Shown in pieces: positions 11,471-26,656 of a DNA stretch of 64,000 nucleotides. The position numbers and the translations under genes are program-made. This stretch comes from Apostichopus japonicus (taxonomy: Eukaryota > Echinodermata > Holothuroidea > Aspidochirotida > Stichopodidae). Positions within the stretch are counted from its first letter, which is position 1; every line of letters begins with the position of its first letter. The DNA lies in NCBI RefSeq assembly GCF_037975245.1, contig NC_092569.1:26467168-26531167 (forward strand), written 5' to 3'. Under the pieces are notes generated by a model. It searched no databases. It was not told the DNA's origin and saw nothing but the letters and a program-made list of their open reading frames with translations.

Positions 11471-12260
11471 CATACAACATATCGTCTATACTATAGGATG
11501 TCATACTAGACTTACCGTCCATCCTCCTCCATTAGTCATATTATACATACATACAACATATCGTCTATACTGTAGGATGTCATACTAGACTCACCGTCCA
11601 TCCTCCTCAGTCCATCAGTCATAGTATACATATACAATATATCGTATATACTATAGGATGTCATACTAGACTCACCGTCCATCCTCCTCCGTCAGTCATA
11701 TTATACGTATACAACATATCGTCTATACTGTAGGATGTCATACTAGACTCACCGTCCATCCTCCTCAGTCCATCAGTCATAGTATACATATACAATATAT
11801 CGTATATACTATAGGATGTCATACTAGACTCACCGTCCATCCTCCTCCGTCAGTCATATTATACGTATACAACATATCGTCTATACTGTAGGATGTCATA
11901 CTAGACTCACCGTCTATCCTCCTCAGTCCATCAGTCATATTATACGTATACAATATATCGTATATACTATAGGATGTCATACTAGACTCACCGTCCATCC
12001 TCCTCCGTCAGTCATATTATACATATACAATATATCGTCTATACTATAGGATGTCATACTAGACTCACCGTCCATCCTCCTCCTTCAGTCATATTATACA
12101 TATACAATATATCGTATATACTATAGGATGTCATACTAGACTTACCGTCCATCCTCCTCCATCAGTCATATTATACATATATCGTCTATACTATAGAATG
12201 TCATATTAGACTTACCGTCCATCCTCCTCCTCCATCTGTCCATCAGTCATATTATACATA
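11471..12260 (-). repeat. 77-bp exon-boundary satellite, second block (~10 units)
   Basis: About ten units lie between the two inserted transposons. Several carry the GTGAGT rather than GTAAGT form of the donor. Some have a longer exon-derived part (CCTCAGTCCATCAG). The block ends in the TCCATCTGTCCATCAG marker variant at 12232-12247, which recurs at about 15615, 20307, 23565 and 30533 in the main array. Confidence 0.95.
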
Positions 12261-14327
12261 TGGTCAATTCCATGATAAGGTCAACATCATACCAAAAAAT
12301 TTAAAATCATTGTACATTAAAATTGTATAAGTTTCCAATAAATACAATACTTGTAGTTACTAAAAATAATTTTTTCACCCCCAAAACCTCATTTGTTTGA
12401 TTATGGGGTCGGTAATAACAAATGGTTCCCGTAGAAACTAAATTATGAAAAATACAGTGAAATTTCATTTTGTGCAGATTTGTACATAGTAATCATAGGT
12501 ATCATCAGTTTTTTGGACTAATTATATTTGCTATAGCATAGTGCTCACTTTTTAGCTTCAATTTTTTTTCTACATCAAGGCATTAGACAGTAGTGGTGAA
12601 TTGAAAACACCCTCGATTTACTGTCACGCGAGTCACAAAATTTACTGTTTTTGTTTTTTTTCTCCTTGCCTGCACAATATTTTTTCTCCAAATAATGAAT
12701 ATCAAGTCTTCACATAGATACCAAAAGGATTACTGAATTTCCCTTTCCAGAAGATATTCAAATTTTGCGGAAAATCACCCTTTACGAATGTCATGCGAGT
12801 CACGTCACGCGAGTCACGTCAATTCAAGATAGTGTTTCTACCTATTAACTGTGTGTTGGACTAATTATATTTGCTATATAGCATAGTGCTCACTTAATAG
12901 CTTCAATTTTATTTTGACATCAAGGCATTAGACAATAGTGGTAAATTGAAAACAGTAAACATCCTTGATTTACTGCCACGTGAGTCACAAAATTGACTTT
13001 TTTTGTTTTTTTCTCCTTGCCTGCACAAAAGTTTCACTCCAAATAATTAATTTCAAGTCGTCACATAGATACCAAAAGGATTACTGAATTTTGCTTTTCA
13101 GAAGATATTCAAATTTTGCAGTAAATCACCCTTTACGAATGTCACGCGAGTCACGTCACGCGAGTCACGTCAAATCAAGATAGTGTTTCTACCTATTTAC
13201 TGTGTGAAAATTACAGGGATGTTATAGTTTGATGAATGAATCACTGATTAAAGATATCATATGCATTCCCCTTTAATTAGGCAACTTGAATAAAATGGGC
13301 ACACATAATGCAACTAATTATAATAATTTTATTTGAAATATCAGAATTTAAAATCATGAATATTTATTCGCAATATGCCTATTTTATCACCACATTTGAA
13401 AAGTTAGCACATGTCATTGATTTTTTAGTAATATACAAAAACATAATCTAAATTTGTATCTGGCAATGCCATGTGCTATGACTTGACAACCTTTAGGTTT
13501 TAACTGCTCAATCATTCCCAAAATCCTATGAGCGAATGTACAGTATCTTCTCAAATATTACACTTTTGGTTTATTCAAATATGATAAATGAGAATGGTAA
13601 TTTGAATCACATTTTGATAGATCTCTTTCTTCTATAGCTTTCAAATGAGTGACTTCAACAGACTAAATATTGTTATAAATATTAATTGACAAGATATATT
13701 GCCTGAACAACTGTACTACCCGTACAGTATGTTACCTTCTGTCTGCAATCATGAAGGTAACTCGGGGACATTAATATCATCTGGACATTAACAAGGGAAG
13801 TACCTTTTGGACACTTTCTAGACCAATGAATGTTATATTTCACTTTGCAAGATCTATACCTTCGATTCATTACTGCATTTGGTCTAGAACTATCCGAAAA
13901 GTGAACTTGTCACGCGAGTCACGTTTTCTTGTCACGCGAGTCACAATACATCTTCCTCATTATTTTCATGCGTTACAACATTTTTTCAAAGTTGCATAGC
14001 AATTGAGGTAGAGGTGTTTTTCAACTTTGGTATGATTATAAAAATTGATTGGAAATATTTTAATAAGACATAAGAAATCGAACATTTGTGTGTGTATTCT
14101 GATTTTTGCTGATAGTAACTGTCACGCGAGTCACGTTTAGTTTTTCGCCAATTTCACCCCCAATACTTGAGGTATAAATATTTTTTCTCTACTGTTGTAA
14201 GCATTAAGGCGTTCCTTCACTGCTACATGAATGCTTTTCTCCCAGGTAATTTCTTTATTTGTTTAATGATATCAAATAGAGAGGAATTTTAGTAAAAATG
14301 TCACGCGAGTCACCATGGAATTGACCA
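12261..14327. mobile_element. 2.07-kb TIR transposon with GTCACGCGAGTCAC motifs
   Basis: The termini are perfect 14-bp inverted repeats (TGGTCAATTCCATG ... CATGGAATTGACCA). They are flanked by TA, and removing the element restores an uninterrupted satellite unit. Inside, the motif GTCACGCGAGTCAC (a GTCAC direct repeat with a GCGA spacer) occurs about ten times, near 12624, 12790, 12804, 12977 (variant), 13140, 13154, 13909, 13931, 14121 and 14300. It is twice in tandem and also lies at the right end. About 340 bp (12507-12850) is directly duplicated at 12853-13200. There is no long open frame, so the element is non-autonomous; the motif may be a transposase or host-factor site. The superfamily is not identified. 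Confidence 0.82.
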
Positions 14328-17300
14328 TATACAATATATCGTCTATACCAGGATGTCATACTAGTCTTACCGTCAATCCTCCTCCATCAGTCATATTATA
14401 CATACATACAACATATCATCTATACTATAGGATGTCATACTATACTTACCGTCCATCCTCCTCCGTCAGTCATATTATACATATACTATATATCGTCTAT
14501 ACGATAGGATGTCATACTAGACTTACCGTCCATCCTCCTCCGTCAGTCATATTATACATACATAATATATCGTCTATACTATAGGATGTCATACTAGACT
14601 TACCGTCCATCCTTCTCCGTTAGTATGTACACAATATATCGTCTATACTATAGGATGTCATAGTAGACTTACCGTCCATCCTCCTCCGTCAGTCATATTA
14701 TACATACATAATATATCATCTATACTATAGGATGTCATACTAGACTTACCGTCCATCCTCCTCCGTCAGTCATATTATACATATACAATATATCGTCTAT
14801 ACTATAGGATGTCATAGTAGACTTACCATCCATCCTCCTCCATCAGTCATATTATACATATACAATATATAGTCTATACTATAGGATGTCATACTACACT
14901 TACCGTCCATCCTCCTCCGTCAGTCATATTATACGTATACAATATATCGACTATACTATAGGATGTTATACTAGACTTACCGTCCAACCTCCCCCGTCAG
15001 TCATATTATACATATACAATATGTAGTCTATACTATAGGATGTCATACTAGACTTACCGTTCATCCTCCTCCGTTAGTCATATTATACATATACAATATA
15101 TAGTCTATACTATAGGATGTCATACTAGACTTACCGTCCATCCTCCTCCGTCAGTCATATTACACATACAATATATAGTCTATACTATAGGATGCCATAG
15201 TAGACTTACCGTCCATCCTCCTCCGTCAGTCATATTATACGTATACAATATATCGAATATACTATAGGATGTCATACTAGACTTACCGTCCATCCTCCTC
15301 CGTCAGTCGTATTATACGTATACAATATATCGTCTATACTATAGGATGTCATACTAGACTTACCGTCCATCCTCTTCCGTCAGTCATATTATACGTATAC
15401 AATATATCGTCTATACTATAGGATGTCATAGTAGACTTACCGTCCACCCTCCTCCGTCAGTCATATTATACGTATACAATATATATTGTCTATACTATAG
15501 GATGTCATACTAGACTTACCGTCAATCCTCCTCCGTCAGTCATATTATACGTATGCAATATATATTGTCTATACTATAGGATGTCATAGTAGACTTACCG
15601 TCCATCCTCCTCCTCCATCTGTCCATCAGTCATATTATACATATACGATATATCGTCTATACCAGGATGTCATACTAGTCTTACCGTCAATCCTCCTCCA
15701 TCAGTCATATTATACATACATACAACATATCATCTATACTATAGGATGTCATACTATACTTACCGTCCATCCTCCTCCGTCAGTCATATTATACATATAC
15801 TATATATCGTCTATACGATAGGATGTCATACTAGACTTACCGTCCATCCTCCTCCGTCAGTCATATTATACATACATAATATATCGTCTATACTATAGGA
15901 TGTCATACTAGACTTACCGTCCATCCTTCTCCGTTAGTATGTACACAATATATCGTCTATACTATAGGATGTCATACTAGACTTACCGTCCATCCTCCTC
16001 CGTCAGTCATATTATATACAATATATCGTCTATACTATAGGATGTCATAGTAGACTTATCATCCATCCTCCTCCGTCAGTCATATTATACATATACAATA
16101 TATAGTCTATACTATAGGATGTCATACTAGACTTACCGTCCATCCTCCTCCGTCAGTCATATTATACGTATACAATATATCGACTATACTATAGGATGTT
16201 ATACTAGACTTACCGTCCAACCTCCCCCGTCAGTCATATTATACGTATACAATATGTAGTCTATACTATAGGATGTCATACTAGACTTACCGTTCATCCT
16301 CCTCCGTTAGTCATATTATACATATACAATATATAGTCTATACTATAGGATGTCATACTAGACTTACCGTCCATCCTCCTCGGTCAGTCATATTACACAT
16401 ACAATATATAGTCTATACTATAGGATGTCATACTAGACTTACCGTCCATCCTCCTCCGTCAGTCATATTACACATACAATATATCGTCTATACTATAGGA
16501 TGCCATAGTAGACTTACCGTCCATCCTCCTCCGTCAGTCATATTATACGTATACAATATATCGACTATACTATAGGATGTCATACTAGACTTACCGTCCA
16601 TCCTCCTACGTCAGTCGTATTATACGTATACAATATATCGTCTATACTATAGGATGTCATACTAGACTTACCGTCCATCCTCTTCCGTCAGTCATATTAT
16701 ACGTATACAATATAACGTCTATACTATAGGATGTCATAGTAGACTTACCGTCCACCCTCCTCCGTCAGTCATATTATACGTATACAATATATATTGTCTA
16801 TACTATAGGATGTCATACTAGACTTACCGTCAATCCTCCTCCATCAGTCATATTATACGTATACAATATATCGTCTATACTATAGGATGTCATACTAGAC
16901 TTACCGTCCATCCTCCTCCGTCAGTCATATTATATCTATACAATATATCGTCTATACTATAGGATGTCATACTAGACTTACCGTCCATCCTCCTCCGTCA
17001 GTCATATTATACGTATACAATATATCGTCTATACTATAGGATGTCATAGTAGACTTACCGTGCATCCTCCTCCGTCAGTCATATTATACGTATACAATAT
17101 ATAGTCTATACTATAGGATGTCATAGTAGACTTACCGTCCATCCTCCTCCGTCAGTCATATTATATCTATACAATATATCGTATATACTATAGGATGTCA
17201 TACTAGACTTACCGTCCATCCTCCTCCGTCAGTCATATTATAAGTATACAATATATCGACTATACTATAGGATGTTATACTAGACTTACGGTCCAACCTC

Positions 17301-20139
17301 CACCGTCAGTCATATTATACATATACAATATATATTGTCTATACTATAGGATGTCATACTAGACTTACCGTCCATCCTCCTCCGTCAGTCATATTATACG
17401 TATACAATATATCGTCTATACTATAGGATGTCATACTAGACTTACCGTCCATCCTCCTCCGTCAGTCATATTATGCGTATACAATATATCGTCTATACTA
17501 TAGGATGTCATACTAGACTTACCGTCCATCCTCCTCCGTCAGTCATATTATGCGTATACAATATATCGACTATACTATAGGATGTTATACTAGACTTACG
17601 GTCCAACCTCCCCCGTCAGTCATATTATACGTATACAATATATAGTCTATACTATAGGATGTCATAGTAGACTTACCGTCGTCCTCCGTCAGTCATATTA
17701 TATATATACAATATATCGTGTATACTATAGGATGTCATACTAGACTTACCGTCCATCCTCCTCCGTCAGTCATATTATACGTATACAATATATCGTCTAT
17801 ACTATAGGATGTCATAGTAGACTTACCGTCCATCCTCCCCCGTCAGTCATATTATACGTTATACAATATATAGTCTATACTACAGGATGTCATAGTAGAC
17901 TTACCATCCATCCTCCTCCATCAGTCATATGATATCTATACAATATATCGTCTATACTATAGGATGTCATACTAGACTTACCGTCCATCCTCCTCCGTCA
18001 GTCATATTATACGTATACAACATATCGTCTATACTGTAGGATGTCATACTAGACTCACCGTCCATCCTCCTCAGTCCATCAGTCATATTATACATACAAT
18101 ATATCGTATATACTATAGGATGTCATACTAGACTCACCGTCCATCCTCCTCCGTCAGTCATATTATACATATACAATATATCGTCTATACTATAGGATGT
18201 CATACTAGACTCACCGTCCATCCTCCTCCTTCAGTCATATTATACATATACAATATATCGTATATACTATAGGATGTCATACTAGACTTACCGTCCATCC
18301 TCCTCCATCAGTCATATTATACATATATCGTCTATACTATAGAATGTCATATTAGACTTTCCGTCCATCCTCCTCCGTCAGTCATATTATACATATACTA
18401 TATATCGTCTATACGATAGGATGTCATACTAGACTTACCGTCCATCCTCCTCCGTCAGTCATATTATACCTACATAATATATCGTCTATACTATAGGATG
18501 TCATACTAGACTTACCGTCCATCCTCCTCCGTCAGTCATATTATATGTATACAATATATCGTCTATACTATAGGATGTCATACTAGACTTACCGTCCATC
18601 CTCCTCCGTCAGTCATATTATACATATACTATATATCGTCTATACGATAGGATGTCATACTAGACTTACCGTCCATCCTCCTCCGTCAGTCATATTATAC
18701 CTACATAATATATCGTCTATACTATAGGATGTCATACTTGACTTACCGTCCATCCTCCTCCGTCAGTCATATTATATGTATACAATATATATAGTATATA
18801 CTATAGGATGTCATAGTAGACTTACCATCCATCCTCCTCCATCAGTCATATTATACATATAAAATATATAGTCTATACTATAGGATGTCATACTAGACTT
18901 ACCGTCCATCCTCCTCCGTCAGTCATATTATACGTATACAATATATCGACTATACTATAGGATGTCATACTAGACTTACCGTCCAACCTCCCCCGTCAGT
19001 CATATTATACATATACAATATGTAGTCTATACTATAGGATGTCATAGTAGACCACTGTCCATCCTCCTCCGTCAGTCATATTATACGTATACAATATATC
19101 GACTATACTATAGGATGTCATACTAGACTTACCGTCCATCCTCCTCCGTCAGTCATATTATAAGTATACAATATATCGTCTATACTATAGGATGTCATAC
19201 TAGACTTACCGTCCATCCTCCCCCGTCAGTCATATTATACGTATACAATATATCGTCTATACTATAGGATGTCATAGTAGACTTACCGTCCACCCTCCTC
19301 CGTCAGTCATATTATACGTATACAATATATATTGTCTATACTATAGGATGTCATACTAGACTTACCGTCAATCCTCCTCCGTCAGTCATATTATACGTAT
19401 ACAATATATATTGTCTATACTATAGGATGTCATACTAGACTTACCGTCCATCCGCCTCCGTCAGTCATATTATACGTATACAATATATCGTCTATACGAT
19501 AGGATGTCATAGTAGACTTACCGTCCATCCTCCTCCGTAAGTCATATTATACGTATACAATATATATCGTCTATACTATAGGATGTCATACTAGACTTAC
19601 CGTCCATCCTTTTCCGTCAGTCATATTATATCTATACAATATATCGTCTATACTATAGGATGTCATAGTAGACTTACCGTCCATCCTCCTCCGTCAGTCA
19701 TATTATACGTATACAATATATATTGTCTATACTATAGGATGTCATAGTAGACTTACCGTCCATCCTCCTCCGTCAGTCATATTATATCTATACAATATAT
19801 CGTCTATACTATAGGATGTCATACTAGACTTACCGTCCATCCTCCTCCGTCAGTCATATTATACGTATACAATATATCGTCTATACTATAGGATGTCATA
19901 GTAGACTTACCGTGCATCCTCCCCCGTCAGTCATATTATACGTATACAACATATCGTCTATACTGTAGGATGTCATAGTAGACTCACCGTCCATCCTCCT
20001 CAGTCCAACAGTCATATTATACATACAATATATCGTATATACTATAGGATGTCATACTAGACTCACCGTCCATCCTCCTCCGTCATTCATATTATACATA
20101 TGCAATATATCGTCTATACTATAGGATGTCATACTAGAC

Positions 20140-23100
20140 TCACCGTCCATCCTCCTCCTTCAGTCATATTATACATATACAATATATCGTATATACTATA
20201 GGATGTCATACTAGACTTACCGTCCATCCTCCTCCATCAGTCATATTATACATATATCGTCTATACTATAGAATGTCATATTAGACTTACCGTCCATCCT
20301 CCTCCTCCATCTGTCCATCAGTCATATTATACATACATACAACATATCATCTATACTATAGGATGTCATACTATACTTACCGTCCATCCTCCTCCGTCAG
20401 TCATATTATACATATACTATATATCTTCTATACGATAGGATGTCATACTAGACTTACCGTCCATCCTCCTCCGTCAGTCATATTATACCTACATAATATA
20501 TCGTCTATACTATAGGATGTCATACTAGACTTACCGTCCATCCTCCTCCGTCAGTCATATTATATGTATACAATATAACGTCTATACTATAGGATGTCAT
20601 ACTAGACTTACCGTCCATCCTCCTCCGTCAGTCATATTATACATATACTATATATCGTCTATACGATAGGATGTCATACTAGACTTACCGTCCATCCTCC
20701 TCCGTCAGTCATATTATACCTACATAATATATCGTCTATACTATAGGATGTCATACTAGACTTACCGTCCATCCTCCTCCGTCAGTCATATTATATGTAT
20801 ACAATATATATAGTATATACTATAGGATGTCATAGTAGACTTACCATTCATCCTCCTCCATCAGTCATATTATACATATACAATATATAGTCTATACTAT
20901 AGGATGTCATACTAGACTTACCGTCCATCCTCCTCCGTCAGTCATATTATACGTATACAATATATCGACTATACTATAGGATGTCATACTAGACTTACCG
21001 TCCAACCTCCCCCGTCAGTCATATTATACATATACAATATGTAGTCTATACTATAGGATGTCATACTAGACTTACCGTTCATCCTCCTCCGTTAGTCATA
21101 TTATACATATACAATATGTAGTCTATACTATAGGATGTCATACTAGACTTACCGTTCATCCTCCTCCGTCAGTCATATTATACATATACAATATATAGTC
21201 TATACTATAGGATGTCATAGTAGACTTACCGTCCATCCTCCTCCGTCAGTCATATTATACGTATACAATATATCGACTATACTATAGGATGTCATACTAG
21301 ACTTACCGTCCATCCTCCTCCGTCAGTCATATTATACGTATACAATATATCGTCTATACTATAGGATGTCATACTAGACTTACCGTCCATCCTCCCCCGT
21401 CAGTCATATTATACGTATACAATATATCGTCTATACTATAGGATGTCATAGTAGACTTACCGTCCACCCTCCTCCGTCAGTCATATTATACATATACAAT
21501 ATATATTGTCTATACTATAGGATGTCATACTAGACTTACCGTCAATCCTCCTACGTCAGTCATATTATACGTATACAATATATATTGTCTATACTATAGG
21601 ATGTCATACTAGACTTACCGTCCATCCTCCTCCGTCAGTCATATTATACGTATACAATATATCGTCTATACTATAGGATGTCATAGTAGACTTACCGTCC
21701 ATCCTCCTCCGTCAGTCATATTATACGTATACAATATATCGTCTATACTATAGGATGTCATAGTAGACTTACCGTCCATCCTCCTCCGTAAGTCATATTA
21801 TACGTATACAATATATATTGTCTATACTATAGGATGTCATACTAGACTTACCGTCCATTCTCCTCCGTCAGTCATATTATACGTAAACAATATATATTGT
21901 CTATACTATAGGATGTCATACTAGACTTACCGTCCATCCTCCTCCGTCAGTCATATTATATCTATACAATATATCGTCTATACTATAGGATGTCATAGTA
22001 GACTTACCGTCCATCCTCCTCCGTCAGTCATATTATACGTATACAATATATCGTCTATACTATAGGATGTCATAGTAGACTTACCGTCCATCCTCCTCCG
22101 TCAGTCATATTATACGTATACAATATATATTGTCTATACTATAGGATGTCATACTAGACTTACCGTCCATCCTCCTCCGTCAGTCATATGATATCTATAC
22201 AATATATCGTCTATACTATAGGATGTCATAGTAGACTTACCGTCCATCCTCCTCCGTCAGTCATATTATACGTATACAATATATCGTCTATACTATAGGA
22301 TGTCATAGTAGACTTACAGTCCATCCTCCTCCGTCAGTCATGTTATACGTATACAATATATCGTCTATACTATAGGATGTCATAGTAGACTTACCGTCCA
22401 TCCTCCTCCGTCAGTCATGTTATATCTATACAATATATCGTCTATACTATAGGATGTCATAGTAGACTTACCGTCCATCCTCCTCCGTCAGTCATGTTAT
22501 ATCTATACAATATATCGTCTATACTATAGGATGTCATACTAGACTTACCGTCCATCCTCCTCCGTCAGTCATGTTATATCTATACAATATATCGTCTATA
22601 CTATAGGATGTCATACTAGACTTACCGTCCATCCTCCTCCGTCAGTCATATTATACGTATACAATATATATTGTCTATACTATAGGATGTCATAGTAGAC
22701 TTACCGTCCATCCTCCTCCGTCAGTCATATTATACGTATACAATATATATTGTCTATACTATAGGATGTCATAGTAGACTTACCGTCCATCCTCCTCCGT
22801 CAGTCATATTATACGTATACAATATATCGTCTATACTATAGGATGTCATACTAGACTTACCGTCCATCCTCCTCCGTCAGTCATATTATACGTATACAAT
22901 ATATCGTCTATACTATAGGATGTCATAGTAGACTTACCGTGCATCCTCCCCCGTCAGTCATATTATACGTATACAATATATATTGTCTATACTATAGGAT
23001 GTCATACTAGACTTACCGTCCATCCTCCTCCGTCAGTCACATTATACGTATACAATATATCGTCTATACTATAGGATGTCATACTAGACTTACCGTCCAT

Positions 23101-26100
23101 CCTCCTCCGTCAGTCATATTATGCGTATACAATATATCGTCTATACTATAGGATGTTATACTAGACTTACCGTCCAACCTCCCCCGTCAGTCATATTATA
23201 CCTACATAATATATCGTCTATACTATAGGATGTCATACTAGACTTACCGTCCATCCTCCTCCGTCAGTCATATTATATGTATGAAATATATCGTCTATAC
23301 TATAGGATGTCATACTAGACTTACCGTCCATCCTCCTCCGTCAGTCATATTATACATATACTATATATCGTCTATACGATAGGATGTCATACTAGACTTA
23401 CCGTCCATCCTCCTCCTTCAGTCATATTATACATATACAATATATCGTATATACTATAGGATGTCATACTAGACTTACCGTCCATCCTCCTCCATCAGTC
23501 ATATTATACATATATCGTCTATACTATAGAATGTCATATTAGACTTACCGTCCATCCTCCTCCTCCATCTGTCCATCAGTCATATTATACATACATACAA
23601 CATATCATCTATACTATAGGATGTCATACTATACTTACCGTCCATCCTCCTCCGTCAGTCATATTATACATATACTATATATCTTCTATACGATAGGATG
23701 TCATACTAGACTTACCGTCCATCCTCCTCCGTCAGTCATATTATACCTACATAATATATCGTCTATACTATAGGATGTCATACTAGACTTACCGTCCATC
23801 CTCCTCCGTCAGTCATATTATATGTATACAATATAACGTCTATACTATAGGATGTCATACTAGACTTACCGTCCATCCTCCTCCGTCAGTCATATTATAC
23901 ATATACTATATATCGTCTATACGATAGGATGTCATACTAGACTTACCGTCCATCCTCCTCCGTCAGTCATATTATACCTACATAATATATCGTCTATACT
24001 ATAGGATGTCATACTAGACTTACCGTCCATCCTCCTCCGTCAGTCATATTATATGTATACAATATATATAGTATATACTATAGGATGTCATAGTAGACTT
24101 ACCATTCATCCTCCTCCATCAGTCATATTATACATATACAATATATAGTCTATACTATAGGATGTCATACTAGACTTACCGTCCATCCTCCTCCGTCAGT
24201 CATATTATACGTATACAATATATCGACTATACTATAGGATGTCATACTAGACTTACCGTCCAACCTCCCCCGTCAGTCATATTATACATATACAATATGT
24301 AGTCTATACTATAGGATGTCATACTAGACTTACCGTTCATCCTCCTCCGTTAGTCATATTATACATATACAATATGTAGTCTATACTATAGGATGTCATA
24401 CTAGACTTACCGTTCATCCTCCTCCGTCAGTCATATTATACATATACAATATATAGTCTATACTATAGGATGTCATAGTAGACTTACCGTCCATCCTCCT
24501 CCGTCAGTCATATTATACGTATACAATATATCGACTATACTATAGGATGTCATACTAGACTTACCGTCCATCCTCCTCCGTCAGTCATATTATACGTATA
24601 CAATATATCGTCTATACTATAGGATGTCATACTAGACTTACCGTCCATCCTCCCCCGTCAGTCATATTATACGTATACAATATATCGTCTATACTATAGG
24701 ATGTCATAGTAGACTTACCGTCCACCCTCCTCCGTCAGTCATATTATACATATACAATATATATTGTCTATACTATAGGATGTCATACTAGACTTACCGT
24801 CAATCCTCCTACGTCAGTCATATTATACGTATACAATATATATTGTCTATACTATAGGATGTCATACTAGACTTACCGTCCATCCTCCTCCGTCAGTCAT
24901 ATTATACGTATACAATATATCGTCTATACTATAGGATGTCATAGTAGACTTACCGTCCATCCTCCTCCGTAAGTCATATTATACGTATACAATATATATT
25001 GTCTATACTATAGGATGTCATACTAGACTTACCGTCCATTCTCCTCCGTCAGTCATATTATACGTAAACAATATATATTGTCTATACTATAGGATGTCAT
25101 ACTAGACTTACCGTCCATCCTCCTCCGTCAGTCATATTATATCTATACAATATATCGTCTATACTATAGGATGTCATAGTAGACTTACCGTCCATCCTCC
25201 TCCGTCAGTCATATTATACGTATACAATATATCGTCTATACTATAGGATGTCATAGTAGACTTACCGTCCATCCTCCTCCGTCAGTCATATTATACGTAT
25301 ACAATATATATTGTCTATACTATAGGATGTCATACTAGACTTACCGTCCATCCTCCTCCGTCAGTCATATGATATCTATACAATATATCGTCTATACTAT
25401 AGGATGTCATACTAGACTTACCGTCCATCCTCCTCCGTCAGTCATATGATATCTATACAATATATCGTCTATACTATAGGATGTCATAGTAGACTTACCG
25501 TCCATCCTCCTCCGTCAGTCATATTATACGTATACAATATATCGTCTATACTATAGGATGTCATAGTAGACTTACAGTCCATCCTCCTCCGTCAGTCATG
25601 TTATACGTATACAATATATCGTCTATACTATAGGATGTCATAGTAGACTTACCGTCCATCCTCCTCCGTCAGTCATGTTATATCTATACAATATATCGTC
25701 TATACTATAGGATGTCATAGTAGACTTACCGTCCATCCTCCTCCGTCAGTCATGTTATATCTATACAATATATCGTCTATACTATAGGATGTCATACTAG
25801 ACTTACCGTCCATCCTCCTCCGTCAGTCATATTATATCTATACAATATATCGTCTATACTATAGGATGTCATACTAGACTTACCGTCCATCCTCCTCCGT
25901 CAGTCATATTATACGTATACAATATATATTGTCTATACTATAGGATGTCATAGTAGACTTACCGTCCATCCTCCTCCGTCAGTCATATTATACGTATACA
26001 ATATATATTGTCTATACTATAGGATGTCATAGTAGACTTACCGTCCATCCTCCTCCGTCAGTCATATTATACGTATACAATATATCGTCTATACTATAGG

Positions 26101-26656
26101 ATGTCATACTAGACTTACCGTCCATCCTCCTCCGTCAGTCATATTATACGTATACAATATATCGTCTATACTATAGGATGTCATAGTAGACTTACCGTGC
26201 ATCCTCCCCCGTCAGTCATATTATACGTATACAATATATATTGTCTATACTATAGGATGTCATACTAGACTTACCGTCCATCCTCCTCCGTCAGTCACAT
26301 TATACGTATACAATATATCGTCTATACTATAGGATGTCATACTAGACTTACCGTCCATCCTCCTCCGTCAGTCATATTATGCGTATACAATATATCGTCT
26401 ATACTATAGGATGTTATACTAGACTTACCGTCCAACCTCCCCCGTCAGTCATATTATACCTACATAATATATCGTCTATACTATAGGATGTCATACTAGA
26501 CTTACCGTCCATCCTCCTCCGTCAGTCATATTATATGTATGAAATATATCGTCTATACTATAGGATGTCATACTAGACTTACCGTCCATCCTCCTCCGTC
26601 AGTCATATTATACATATACTATATATCGTCTATACGATAGGATGTCATACTAGACT
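20140..26656. repeat. 3,258-bp higher-order tandem duplication within the satellite
   Basis: The blocks at about 20140-23398 and 23398-26656 match unit for unit. Marker variants CTGTCCATCA at 20311 and 23569, TTACCATTCA at 20841 and 24099, and GTGCATCCTCC near 22939 and 26197 are each 3,258 bp apart. The first block has one extra unit near 21690-21767 and the second has one extra near 25370-25447, so their total lengths agree. A partial third copy starts at about 30390. Confidence 0.88.

Noticed and set aside
14315-14584. 89-residue open frame at the start of the main array
   Set aside because: It reads satellite units on the strand opposite to the gene; repeated peptide phrases follow the 77-bp period.
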